Assembly: GCF_007655005.1 (NCBI RefSeq)
Contig: NZ_SZVW01000014.1
Coordinates: 62,001 to 126,000, forward strand
Source of the DNA: Streptomyces tibetensis
Lineage (GTDB): Bacteria > Actinomycetota > Actinomycetes > Streptomycetales > Streptomycetaceae
Direction: 5' to 3'
Length of the DNA stretch: 64,000 nucleotides
Translations under genes and position numbers: made by a program
Notes under the pieces: generated by a model
Told to the model about the DNA's origin: nothing
The model's input: the letters and a program-made list of their open reading frames with translations, nothing else
The model's database searches: none
Shown here: in pieces, positions 8,718 through 16,701 of the stretch
Layout: the number at the start of each line of letters is the position of its first letter
How positions within the stretch are numbered: position 1 is the first letter of the stretch

Positions 8718-9575
8718 TCAGCCCGACGCGAGCAGTACCGTCCCGACCAGGGCGAGCCCGGCTCCCGCTGCCTGTACCGCCCGCAGCCGTTCCCGCAGGA
8801 CGCCCCGCGCCGCCACGGCCGTCACCACCGGGTACAGAGAGGCCAGCACGGCGGCAACCGTCACCGGGCCGTGCTGCGCGGCGATCGAGTACGTGCCGTT
8901 CGCGGCGACGTCCGCGAGGCCGACGAAGGCGAGGGCGGGAAGGGAGCGCCAGGGGAAGCCGTCCGCCGGGAGCGCGGGCGATCCGCGCCGCACCGAGACA
9001 TGCAGTGCGAGGCCGCCCGCGGCGACGTTCGTCACCCGCTGCACGAACAGGGCGAGGAACAGGCCGGTCAGCGTCGTCGACGCCTCGGCGATCAGAGCCA
9101 TCACCGCGCCGAAGCCGAACGCCGCGAGCAGGGTCAGGGCGATGGCCTGGCGCTGGACCGGGGCGCCACGCAACTGCGGACCGCCGGCCAGGCACACACC
9201 GGCGACGGCCACCAGGATGCCGACCAACTGCAGCAGGCCGGGGCGCTCGCCCAGCACCAGGCCGACCCCGACCGGCACCGCCACACCGATGGAGCCCAGC
9301 GGTGAGACCACGCCCATCGGGCCGAGCGCGAGGGCCTTGTAGAAGGCGAGCATCGCCACCGGCCCGACCAGCCCGGCCGCCACGGCGAACCACAGCTGCG
9401 GCCCCGCCTCGCTCCAGCCGCCGGTCGCCACCACGACCGCGCCGAGCACCACCACCGCGATCGACTGCGAGACCACCACCACCGTGAGGGCGGGCGTGCG
9501 GCGGGTCAGCAGACCGCCGCCGAAGTCGGCCAGCCCCCACAACAGGCTGGTGGCCAGGGCGAAGAGCGCTGTCAT
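8718..9575 (-). CDS. EamA/DMT-family transporter
   Basis: This 285-residue membrane protein has about ten predicted helices in two EamA halves, as in drug/metabolite transporters. LLWGLADFGGG opens the first half. The second half starts after a short loop near residue 140 and ends with SLYPVVTAVAAR...RLRAVQAAGAGLALVG, a common EamA ending. The substrate is unknown. I chose the ATG at 9575 because GAGG lies about ten bases upstream. It is transcribed away from an XRE-cupin regulator that probably controls it through the repeat at 9628-9647. Confidence 0.88.
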   Translation of the reverse strand: MTALFALATSLLWGLADFGGGLLTRRTPALTVVVVSQSIAVVVLGAVVVATGGWSEAGPQLWFAVAAGLVGPVAMLAFYKALALGPMGVVSPLGSIGVAVPVGVGLVLGERPGLLQLVGILVAVAGVCLAGGPQLRGAPVQRQAIALTLLAAFGFGAVMALIAEASTTLTGLFLALFVQRVTNVAAGGLALHVSVRRGSPALPADGFPWRSLPALAFVGLADVAANGTYSIAAQHGPVTVAAVLASLYPVVTAVAARGVLRERLRAVQAAGAGLALVGTVLLASG

Positions 9576-9627
9576 GGGACGGATACCTCGCAGTACAGTG
9601 CAGTGAACGATCAGGTCAACCACACCG

Positions 9628-9647
9628 TAGTGCAGTCCGCTGCACTA
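9628..9647. promoter_or_regulatory. inverted repeat TAGTGCAG-N4-CTGCACTA, probable operator of the XRE-cupin regulator
   Basis: This is a perfect 8-bp inverted repeat with a four-base spacer between the divergent EamA and XRE-cupin genes. Nearby at 9591-9605 the same core recurs as three direct five-base units (CAGTA, CAGTG, CAGTG). Repeated half-sites around a shared promoter region fit a dimeric HTH repressor acting on both genes. Confidence 0.6.
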
Positions 9648-9672
9648 TGCCATACAGAATATTGGACGGAAC

Positions 9673-10245
9673 GTGTCGGACCTCGACCTGCTGACCCAGT
9701 CCCTGGCGCGGAGCGTCAAGCATTGGCGCGCGGTGCGCGGCTTCACCCTGGACGTGCTCGCCGCCCGGGCCGGCGTCAGCCGCGGCATGCTCATCCAGAT
9801 CGAGCAGGCCCGCACCAACCCCAGCCTCGGCACCGTCGTCAAGATCGGCGACGCGCTCGGCGTCAGCATCACCACCCTGCTCGACTACGAGCAGGGCCCG
9901 AACGTCCGCATCGTCCCGGCCGAGCAGGCCGTACGGCTGTGGCACACCGACGCCGGCAGCTACAACCGGCTCCTCGCGGGCACCGAGGCCCCCGGGCCGC
10001 TGGAGATGTGGGACTGGCGGCTCATGCCCGGCGAGAGCAGCCCGTCGGACCCGCACCCCGCCGGCACGACCGAACTGCTCCACGTCACGGCGGGCGAACT
10101 GACCCTCACCGTCGACGGCGTCGAGCACCGCGTGCCCGCGGGCGCCAGCGTCCACTTCGAGGCGAACGTCCCGCACACCTACGGCAACACGGGCGACGCC
10201 CCCATGGAGATGGTCATGGCCGTCTCGGTGCCACCCGTGACCTGA
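9673..10245 (+). CDS. XRE-family regulator with C-terminal cupin domain
   Basis: This 190-residue regulator has an N-terminal Cro/C1-type helix-turn-helix, about residues 15-70, with AARAGVSRGMLIQIEQARTN as the recognition region. A cupin beta-barrel follows, about residues 110-185, with PAGTTELLHVTAGEL and PHTYGN blocks; cupins of this kind sense small ligands. It starts with GTG. The divergent EamA transporter is the likely target, so a model in which the ligand is the exported compound is reasonable but unproven. Confidence 0.88.
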   Translation: MSDLDLLTQSLARSVKHWRAVRGFTLDVLAARAGVSRGMLIQIEQARTNPSLGTVVKIGDALGVSITTLLDYEQGPNVRIVPAEQAVRLWHTDAGSYNRLLAGTEAPGPLEMWDWRLMPGESSPSDPHPAGTTELLHVTAGELTLTVDGVEHRVPAGASVHFEANVPHTYGNTGDAPMEMVMAVSVPPVT

Positions 10246-10266
10246 GCCGGTGACACAGCCGCTGAC

Positions 10267-11367
10267 CTACGCCGCCATGTGGTGGGCCAGCGGGAGATGG
10301 GGGTCGCTCTCGCCCGGGGCCGGCTCCGGGTCCGCGTGCACCAGGGCCGCGGTCAGACGCGGTACGGCGTGCAGCAGCGCGTGCTCGGCGTCCACGGCGA
10401 TGCGGTGGGCCTCGCGCACCGTCACCCCGCCGTCCACCACGACCGCCACCTCGGCGCGCAGCCGGTGGCCGATCCAGCGCAGCCGCAGTTCACCCACCCC
10501 GCGCACCCCGGGCACCTCGGTCAGGGCCCGCTCGGCCCGGTCCACCAGGGCCGGGTCGACGGCGTCCATCACCCGGCGGAACACCTCCCGGGCCGCGTCC
10601 CGCAGCACCAGGACGATCGCCGCCGTGATCGCCAGCCCGACGATCGGATCGGCCGGCTGCCACCCGAGGGCCGAACCGCCGGCGCCCAGCAACACGGCCA
10701 GCGACGTGAAGCCGTCGGTGCGGGCGTGCAGACCGTCGGCGACCAGCGCGGCCGAGCCGATGGAGCGGCCGACGCGGATGCGGTAGCGGGCCACCCACTC
10801 GTTTCCGGCGAAGCCGGCGACAGCGGCCAGGGCGACCGCCGGGAGGTGCTCGACCGGGCGCGGGTCCAGCAGCCGGTCGATGGCCGTCCAGCCCGCGAAG
10901 ACCGCGGACGCCGCGATCGTCAGCACGATCACGAGCCCGGCCAGGTCCTCGGCGCGTCCGTAGCCGTAGGTGAAACGTCGTGTGGCCGCGCGCCGTCCCA
11001 GCACGAAGGCGATGCCGAGCGGGACGGCGGTCAGCGCGTCCGCGGTGTTGTGCACCGTGTCCCCGAGCAGTGCCACCGACCCCGAGACGGCCACGACGGC
11101 CGCCTGGACCAGCGCCGTCACGCCGAGCACGGCGAGCGAGACCCACAGCGCCCGCATCCCGCGCGCCGAGGACTCCAGGGCGGAGTCGACCTTGTCGGCG
11201 GTCTCGTGGGAGTGCGGGGCGAGGACGTGGGCCATCCGGTGACGCAGGGAGTGCCGGTGGCCGTGGGCGTTTCCATGGTCGCGCCCGTGCGAGGGCCCAT
11301 GAGCGTGGTCATGGGGGTGGTCGTGAGGGTGGTCATGACGGTGGGTGTGCTCGTGCCGTTCGCTCAC
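10267..11367 (-). CDS. CDF-family cation efflux transporter with His-rich N-terminus
   Basis: This 366-residue cation diffusion facilitator probably exports Zn2+ or a similar divalent metal in exchange for protons. The first 45 residues are packed with histidines (repeated HDHPHDH-like units), a typical metal-sensing loop. LGDTVHNTADAL and ADGLHARTDGF supply the family's transport-site H/D-x3-D pairs in helices 2 and 5. The C-terminal third, GVRGVGELRLRWIG..., is the cytoplasmic CDF dimer domain. I chose the GTG at 11367, which has AAGGGG upstream. It faces an ArsR repressor 63 bp away, which suggests metal-dependent control. Confidence 0.92.
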   Translation of the reverse strand: MSERHEHTHRHDHPHDHPHDHAHGPSHGRDHGNAHGHRHSLRHRMAHVLAPHSHETADKVDSALESSARGMRALWVSLAVLGVTALVQAAVVAVSGSVALLGDTVHNTADALTAVPLGIAFVLGRRAATRRFTYGYGRAEDLAGLVIVLTIAASAVFAGWTAIDRLLDPRPVEHLPAVALAAVAGFAGNEWVARYRIRVGRSIGSAALVADGLHARTDGFTSLAVLLGAGGSALGWQPADPIVGLAITAAIVLVLRDAAREVFRRVMDAVDPALVDRAERALTEVPGVRGVGELRLRWIGHRLRAEVAVVVDGGVTVREAHRIAVDAEHALLHAVPRLTAALVHADPEPAPGESDPHLPLAHHMAA

Positions 11368-11424
11368 GTGGATCCCCTTCCGGTGCGCGCGGGAGTGGAC
11401 GTACCCGTGCCGTGCCGCCATTAT

Positions 11425-11440
11425 GTGCGTATGAGCGCAC
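11425..11440. promoter_or_regulatory. inverted repeat GTGCG-N6-CGCAC over the ArsR start codon, candidate operator
   Basis: The repeat lies between the divergent CDF and ArsR genes and covers the ArsR ATG at 11431. ArsR/SmtB repressors commonly bind imperfect 12-2-12 repeats in such places. Here only the inner arms are perfect. A flanking ATGTGCGT...ACGCATG pairing extends it with mismatches. Confidence 0.4.
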
Positions 11441-11790
11441 GCATGCACCTGTCATCTGCGCACGATGCGCATCCGCGCAGCCCGGGCGAGGAGCAGTTCG
11501 CTCTTGCCGCGGAAGTCCTCGCCCTGCTGGGGGACCGGACCCGGCTCGCCCTGCTGCACGCGCTGACCGGGGGAGAGGCCGACGTCACGACACTCACGGG
11601 GGTGTGCGGGGCGGCCAGGCCGGCCGTCAGCCAGCACCTGGCGCGACTGCGCCTGGCGGGTCTGGTGAACACGCGCAAGGAGGGCCGCCGGGTCATCTAC
11701 TCACTGCGCGACGGTCATCTGCGCCGGCTCGTCGACGAGGCATTGAACGTGGCCGACCACCGGCTCAGCGACCACCCCCTGCACGACTGA
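11431..11790 (+). CDS. ArsR/SmtB-family metalloregulator
   Basis: This 119-residue winged-helix repressor carries the family core from EVLALLGDRTRLALLHAL through RPAVSQHLARLRLAGLV to REGRR-like NTRKEGRRVIYSL. The C-terminal helix has DEALNVADHRLSDH, whose Asp/His residues resemble the alpha-5 zinc site of SmtB/CzrA. The N-terminus also has His residues (MHLSSAHDAH). It probably represses the divergent His-rich CDF exporter until Zn2+ or a similar metal binds. No ribosome binding site precedes the ATG, so a leaderless mRNA or an upstream in-frame GTG at 11425 is possible. Confidence 0.88.
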   Translation: MSARMHLSSAHDAHPRSPGEEQFALAAEVLALLGDRTRLALLHALTGGEADVTTLTGVCGAARPAVSQHLARLRLAGLVNTRKEGRRVIYSLRDGHLRRLVDEALNVADHRLSDHPLHD

Positions 11791-11932
11791 TCAGGGCTCG
11801 CTCGGTAACGCCGCCGTCCCGATGCGCACGGTTGGCTCGGTAGCGCGTCGCCGTCCCGATGTGCACGGCTGGCTCGGTAGCGCCGCCGTCCCGACGAGTA
11901 CGGGCCCGCTCAGTAACGCGCCGCCGTCCCGA
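11790..11932. repeat. four imperfect 33-38 bp tandem copies of the pobA 3' end
   Basis: Each unit ends on the + strand with CGCCGTCCCGA and contains a GCTCGGTA-GCG-type centre. Units lie at 11790-11822, 11823-11859, 11860-11894 and 11895-11932. The last overlaps the end of pobA and includes its stop codon at 11910-11912, so the others look like downward duplications of the gene end. The array also touches the ArsR stop at 11790. Confidence 0.75.
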
Positions 11933-13133
11933 GGTACTGCTCGGCGAAGGCCGCCGCCGCGGTGGGGGAGGTGAACAGACGGCGCAGCCGGGCGAGCGCG
12001 GTGCCCGCGCGGAACGGGTCGTCCGCCGCCGTGCCGTGAAACACCTCGGACAGCCACTGCGAGAACTCCTGGTAGTCCCACACACGCCGCAGGCACGCCT
12101 GCTCGTAGCCGGCCAGACCGCTCTCGTCACCCGTGGTCAGCCGGGCGACCAGGGCGTCGCCCAGCAGGAATGCGTCATGCAGGGCGAGGTTCATGCCCTT
12201 GGCGGCGATGGGGGCGACCAGATGGGCCGCGTCACCGGCGAGGTGGAGCCGGCCGTGCACCATCGGCTCGACCACGTAGTCGTGCATGTCCAGCACGCGC
12301 TTCTCGATCAGCCGCCCCTCGGTCAGCGGGGGCACGCCGGCCGCTCCGAGCCGCTGCTGGAGCTCCGACCACACGCGGTCCTGCGGCCAGTTGTCCGGGT
12401 CGTCGCCCGGCGGGCACTGGAGGTAGTAGCGGGTCACCTCCGGGCTGCGCGGCATCTGGCCCGCGAACCCGCGCGGGTGGCAGCCGAACAGCACGCAGTC
12501 GGCGGACGGCGGCGCCTCGGCGAGCAGGGCGAGCCAGCCGATGCCGTAGTCGTGCCGCGCGATCCGGACCCGCTCGGGTGGCAGCGAGGCCCGGGTCGCT
12601 CCGCGTGCCCCGTCGCACCCGGCGACGAAGTCGCAGTGCACCACCCGGAGTTCACCCGTCTCGGGGCAGGTGTACGACACCGACGGCCGGTCGCTGTCCA
12701 CATCGTGCAGCGCCACGTCCCGGACGCCGAAGCGGATATCACCGCCGCGGACGTCGGCGTACTCGCGCACCAGGTCCGTCACCAGCAACGGCTGCGGATA
12801 GACGAAGTGATGACTGCTCGTCAGCTCGCCGTAAGGGAACCGGTAGCGCTCCCCGTCGAAGCGGAACTCGCAAGCGGTGTGCAGGTCCGCGCGGTCCAAG
12901 AGGTTCCGGGCGAGGCCCCGCTTCTCCAGGGCCCGTACGGCCCATTCCTCTATGACCCCTGCGCGGGGCCGCTGTTCGATGAACTCGCGGGTCTGCGTCT
13001 CCAGCACGAGACAGTCGACGGAAGCGGCCCGCAGGATGTTGCCGACCGTCAGACCTGCCGGACCGGCGCCCACGACAACGACTGGGAAACGTTGCGGGGC
13101 GCCGGAGTCGGCGGGCGGAGAGGCGTGGGTCAT
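11910..13133 (-). CDS. pobA: 4-hydroxybenzoate 3-monooxygenase
   Basis: This 407-residue flavoprotein hydroxylates 4-hydroxybenzoate to protocatechuate with NADPH and O2, feeding the beta-ketoadipate pathway. The FAD fold opens with VVVGAGPAGL near residues 19-28. RPRAGVIEEW near 55-64 is the conserved region of this enzyme, CDGARGATR is the DG motif near 160, and GDAAHLVAPIAAKGMNLA is the GD motif near 290-307. The start is the ATG at 13133, or the in-frame GTG at 13139; the ribosome binding site is weak. It lies 22 bp downstream of an APC permease gene, so the two are probably one transcript. Its 3' end has spawned a tandem repeat array. Confidence 0.88.
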   Translation of the reverse strand: MTHASPPADSGAPQRFPVVVVGAGPAGLTVGNILRAASVDCLVLETQTREFIEQRPRAGVIEEWAVRALEKRGLARNLLDRADLHTACEFRFDGERYRFPYGELTSSHHFVYPQPLLVTDLVREYADVRGGDIRFGVRDVALHDVDSDRPSVSYTCPETGELRVVHCDFVAGCDGARGATRASLPPERVRIARHDYGIGWLALLAEAPPSADCVLFGCHPRGFAGQMPRSPEVTRYYLQCPPGDDPDNWPQDRVWSELQQRLGAAGVPPLTEGRLIEKRVLDMHDYVVEPMVHGRLHLAGDAAHLVAPIAAKGMNLALHDAFLLGDALVARLTTGDESGLAGYEQACLRRVWDYQEFSQWLSEVFHGTAADDPFRAGTALARLRRLFTSPTAAAAFAEQYLGTAARY

Positions 13134-13155
13134 GCGCACATTATGGAGTCCGGTC

Positions 13156-14760
13156 TCAGTGGACCGGCACCTCCGTGACGGCCACCTCCTCGATGCTCCG
13201 CTCGATCTCCCCGGACAGGGAGGCCGAGGACCGGGCCCAGTAGTAGATCGCCAGCGAGAACACCGCGATGACCAGCATGTCCCACCACAGCGCGAGGTGC
13301 CCCTGGCCGCCGAAACCGCCCTGCCAGGAGATGACGCCCATGCCCAGCAGGTAGGCGGGCAGCCACTGGGCGGCCTTCCAGTCGAGCCGGGGCGCGTCGG
13401 GCAGGCCCTTGCTCGTGGCATACCAGGCGTAGCCGCCGAGCAGGACGTAGCCGAGGACGATGGCCACGCCGAGCCGCCACAGGGTGTCCCAGGTGGACCA
13501 GTAGATGATGAGGTTGGCCACCACGAACGACAGGGGCGAGAGGACCTTCCCGCCGGGCAGGCGGTAGGGGCGTTCCCGGTGCGGCAGCCGGTCCGCGAAG
13601 ACGCCGTAGGCCAACGGGGCACCCGCGTACATCAGCACGCTCGCCGAGGTGATGAAGCCGACCAGCTGCTGCCAGCTCGGGAACGGCAGGAAACAGACCA
13701 CGCCCGTCACGAAGGACACGATCAGCCCGAACCAGGGCACGCCGCGCGCGTCGGTGCGGACGAACAGCTTCGGCGCGTAGCCGTTGCGGGCCAGTCCGTA
13801 GGACACCCGGGACGTGGCCGTCGTGTAGATCAGGCCGGTGCCGCCCGGGGAGACCACCGCGTCCAGGTACAGCACCACGCTCAGCCAGCCGAGGCCCAGC
13901 AGGGTCGCGAGCCCCGCCCACGGGCCGCTGATGCCGGGGTAGTCGAGCTTGGTCCAGCCGTGTGCGAAGGAGCCCAGCGGCAGGGCGGCGATGAAGACGA
14001 CCTGGAGCAGGACGTAGATGGCCGCTCCGATGGCGACGGAACCGATCGTCGCGCGCGGCAGGTCCCGCTGCGGGTCGCGGCTCTCGCCCGCCAGCTGGAT
14101 CGCCTGCTCGAAGCCCAGCAGGGCGAAGATGATGCCGCTGGAACTGACGGCGCTCAGCACACCGTGGGCGCCGAACGGTGCGAAGCCGTGCTCGGTGAAG
14201 TTGCCCGGGTGGAAGTTGCCTGCCGCGATGATGAAGATCGCGGCCAGCGGCACGGCCACCTTCCACCAGGTGGCGGCGCTGTTGGTGTGCGCCAGGATCC
14301 GCACCCCGAGGAAGTTGACGACGACGAACACGGCCATCAGGACGACCGCGACGACGAAGCCGCTCGTCGTCAGCGTCCCGTCCTTCGCGTGCTGGAAGCC
14401 CTGCGCCCAGTGCCAGTGTCCGGCGTAGCCGATCATGGCCTCGACCTCGATCGGTGCCACCGTCGCGGCCTGGAGCCAGGCGAACCAGCCGAAGGACATG
14501 CCGGCCAGTCCGCCGAACGCGTAGTGCGGATAACGGGCGGTGCCGCCGGCGACCGGGAACATGCCGCCGAGTTCCGCGTGCACCAGAGCCAGCAGCACGA
14601 TCGCCACGGCACCGATGAGCCAGGACAGGATCGCCGCGGGGCCGGCCGCCACGACGGCCTTCTCGGCGCCGTACAACCAGCCCGAGCCGATGATGGAGCC
14701 GACCGAGGCCCACATGAGCCCGATCAGCCCGACGTCCCGGCGCAGGCCGTCTCTTTCCAT
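13156..14760 (-). CDS. APC-superfamily amino acid/organic acid permease
   Basis: This 534-residue permease has about 12-14 hydrophobic helices. The opening MWASVGSIIGSGWL is the classical first-helix GSGW/GSIIGSG motif of APC transporters. FALLGFEQAIQLAGESRDPQRDLPRA is the conserved helix-6 region. The substrate is not readable from sequence. Its placement directly ahead of pobA suggests an aromatic acid or a related compound. An AGAGG ribosome binding site precedes the ATG at 14760. Confidence 0.88.
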   Translation of the reverse strand: MERDGLRRDVGLIGLMWASVGSIIGSGWLYGAEKAVVAAGPAAILSWLIGAVAIVLLALVHAELGGMFPVAGGTARYPHYAFGGLAGMSFGWFAWLQAATVAPIEVEAMIGYAGHWHWAQGFQHAKDGTLTTSGFVVAVVLMAVFVVVNFLGVRILAHTNSAATWWKVAVPLAAIFIIAAGNFHPGNFTEHGFAPFGAHGVLSAVSSSGIIFALLGFEQAIQLAGESRDPQRDLPRATIGSVAIGAAIYVLLQVVFIAALPLGSFAHGWTKLDYPGISGPWAGLATLLGLGWLSVVLYLDAVVSPGGTGLIYTTATSRVSYGLARNGYAPKLFVRTDARGVPWFGLIVSFVTGVVCFLPFPSWQQLVGFITSASVLMYAGAPLAYGVFADRLPHRERPYRLPGGKVLSPLSFVVANLIIYWSTWDTLWRLGVAIVLGYVLLGGYAWYATSKGLPDAPRLDWKAAQWLPAYLLGMGVISWQGGFGGQGHLALWWDMLVIAVFSLAIYYWARSSASLSGEIERSIEEVAVTEVPVH

Positions 14761-14913
14761 GAATTAAGGGGCCTCTCATAGAGAACTCGGAGAGTTCAGC
14801 GAGTAAGAGGCCTCAGATTAGGAATCGACCGCCCGGAGACAGAAGGCGAGTTGTGCAGCCTTGACCGGACACCGGAAGCCTTGACCGGCTGCGGGCATTT
14901 CCTGGAAAACGCT

Positions 14914-15342
14914 TCAGGATTCCTGTACGCGGTGATGAGGCAGCCGTGGGATCTCGATTGCCGGACAGCGGTCCATCACCATCTCCAGGCCCGCCGCACG
15001 GGTCCGGTCGTACGCCGCCTCGTCGATCACGCCGAGCTGGAACCAGACGCCCTTCGCGCCCTTGGTCACCGCCTCGTCCGCGACGGCCCCGGCGAGGTCG
15101 CTGTTCACGAACACGTCCACGACGTCCACGTCGAAGGGGATGTCCGTCAGGCTCGCGTACCCCTTCTCCCCGTGCACCGTCTCTGCCTTCGGGTGCACCG
15201 GCACGACGCGCTTGCCGAAGCGCTGGAGCACGGCGGCGACGCCGTACGCGGCGCGCTGCCGGTTCGACGACAGGCCCACCACGGCCCAGGTGTCGCCGAG
15301 CTCGGTGAGGATCCTGCGGACCGTTGCCTCGTCGCCGTACAC
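14914..15342 (-). CDS. CoA-binding domain protein (YccU-like)
   Basis: This 142-residue single-domain Rossmann protein belongs to the CoA_binding_2 family. WAVVGLSSNRQRAAYGVAAVLQRFGKRVVPVHP is the CoA/nucleotide-binding start, with the conserved GLS and VHP. DVDVVDVFVN and KGVWFQLGV follow, as in the family. The in vivo role is unknown. A perfect AGGAGG sits seven bases upstream of the GTG at 15342, so the start is well supported. It diverges from the riboswitch-controlled transporter operon. Confidence 0.88.
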   Translation of the reverse strand: MYGDEATVRRILTELGDTWAVVGLSSNRQRAAYGVAAVLQRFGKRVVPVHPKAETVHGEKGYASLTDIPFDVDVVDVFVNSDLAGAVADEAVTKGAKGVWFQLGVIDEAAYDRTRAAGLEMVMDRCPAIEIPRLPHHRVQES

Positions 15343-15439
15343 CGGCGGCCTCCTCAAAAAGTCGTGGACGAGTTGCCTACCGTTCAACGGCGCCGGGTGC
15401 GCGGTGATTCCCCGGATTGCCCCCGTGATAGCTTGCCGG

Positions 15440-15606
15440 GGCCAGTCGAACCCATGTACGTGGGTCAGGGAATCCGGTGCGAATCCGGAACTGACGCGCA
15501 GCGGTGAGGGGGACGGGCGGGGCCTCGGCCACTGGACTCCTTCGCGGACGTCCGGGAAGGCGCCCCGACCCGGGTGAACCCGAGTCCGAAGACCTGCTGG
15601 CGGCCC
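15440..15606 (+). ncRNA. cobalamin riboswitch
   Basis: The block GGGAATCCGGTGCGAATCC, followed by GGAACTGACGCGCAGCGGTGAG at 15468-15508, is the conserved core of the cobalamin (B12) riboswitch. The B12-box-like GACCTGCTGGC follows at 15591-15601. The element ends about 80 bases before the GTG of the substrate-binding protein at 15685. It should turn the downstream transporter operon off when adenosylcobalamin is plentiful. Confidence 0.9.
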
Positions 15607-15684
15607 CCGCGGCCGCGCGTGGCGGGGGAGCACCGTACGACCGGGCTCCGCGACCGAGCCCTCGACGACTGAGGACTGGTTCCC

Positions 15685-16701
15685 GTGCCCCTCGCCCGCC
15701 CCGCCCGTGCCGCCGTCCTGCTCGCGGCCGGCTCCCTGCTCCTGACCGGCTGCGGCGGGAGCACGTCCACCGGCGCGAAGGCCGCCGTCACCCTGACCGA
15801 CTGCGGGCACGAGGTCCGCGTCGCCGCCCCGCCGCGGCACGCCGTGTCCCTCAACCAGGGCACCACCGAGATCCTGCTCTCCCTCGGTCTCGCCGACCGC
15901 CTGGCGGGCACGGCCACCTGGACCGACCCCGTGATGAAGGGGCTTCAGAAGGCGAACGCGACGGTACCGCGCATCGCCGACGACACCCCGTCCTTCGAAC
16001 GCGTCCTGGACACCGAGCCCGACTTCGTCGCCGCGTCCTTCGTCTCCACCCTCGGCAAGGGCGGCGTCGCCACCCGCGAGCAGTTCGAGAAGCTCGGCGT
16101 CCCCACCTACGTCTCCCCGTCCGACTGTGCCGGCAAGGACAACTCGGGCGGCGGCGACGGCACCCGCGGCAAAGCCCTGGACATCGGCACCGTCTACGGC
16201 GAAGTCCACGACCTCGCGACCGTGTTCGGCGTGCCCCAACGCGGCGACGACCTCGTGGCCTCCCTCCAGAAGCGCATAAAGAAGGCCACGCAGGGCGTCG
16301 ACGCCTCCGACGTCACCCTCCTCTACTGGTTCGCGAACTCCGAGTCGCCCTACATGGCGGGCTGTTGCGGAGCACCCGGCATCATCACCCGGGCCCTCGG
16401 CGCGAAGAACGTCTTCGACGACACCCACGAGGAGTGGCCACAGGTCAACTGGGAGACGGTCGCCGACCGCGACCCCGACGTCCTCGTCATCGGCGACCTG
16501 ACCCGCGAGTCCCAGACCGCCGAGTCGGCCGCGAAGAAGATCGCCTTCCTGGAGTCCAACCCGGTCACCAGGACCATGGACGCCGTCCGGCACAAGCGGT
16601 ACGTGCTGCTCAGCGGGCAGGCCATGAACCCGACGATCCGCACCGTCGAGGGTGTGGAACAGGTCGCGGCCGGGCTGCGCCGGTTCGGGCTGGTGAAGTG
16701 A
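15685..16701 (+). CDS. ABC transporter substrate-binding lipoprotein, probably cobalamin (BtuF-like)
   Basis: This 338-residue exported lipoprotein has the lipobox LLTGC near residues 19-23. It belongs to the helical-backbone class used for corrinoids and iron-siderophores, with VSLNQGTTEILLSLGLADRLAGTAT near 54-78 and RHKRYVLLSG near the end. An insertion rich in Gly and Cys (ESPYMAGCCGAPGI) is unusual. The upstream cobalamin riboswitch and the downstream permease and ATPase genes point to a vitamin B12 or cobinamide substrate. It starts with GTG, and its stop overlaps the permease start (GTGA). Confidence 0.88.
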   Translation: MPLARPARAAVLLAAGSLLLTGCGGSTSTGAKAAVTLTDCGHEVRVAAPPRHAVSLNQGTTEILLSLGLADRLAGTATWTDPVMKGLQKANATVPRIADDTPSFERVLDTEPDFVAASFVSTLGKGGVATREQFEKLGVPTYVSPSDCAGKDNSGGGDGTRGKALDIGTVYGEVHDLATVFGVPQRGDDLVASLQKRIKKATQGVDASDVTLLYWFANSESPYMAGCCGAPGIITRALGAKNVFDDTHEEWPQVNWETVADRDPDVLVIGDLTRESQTAESAAKKIAFLESNPVTRTMDAVRHKRYVLLSGQAMNPTIRTVEGVEQVAAGLRRFGLVK

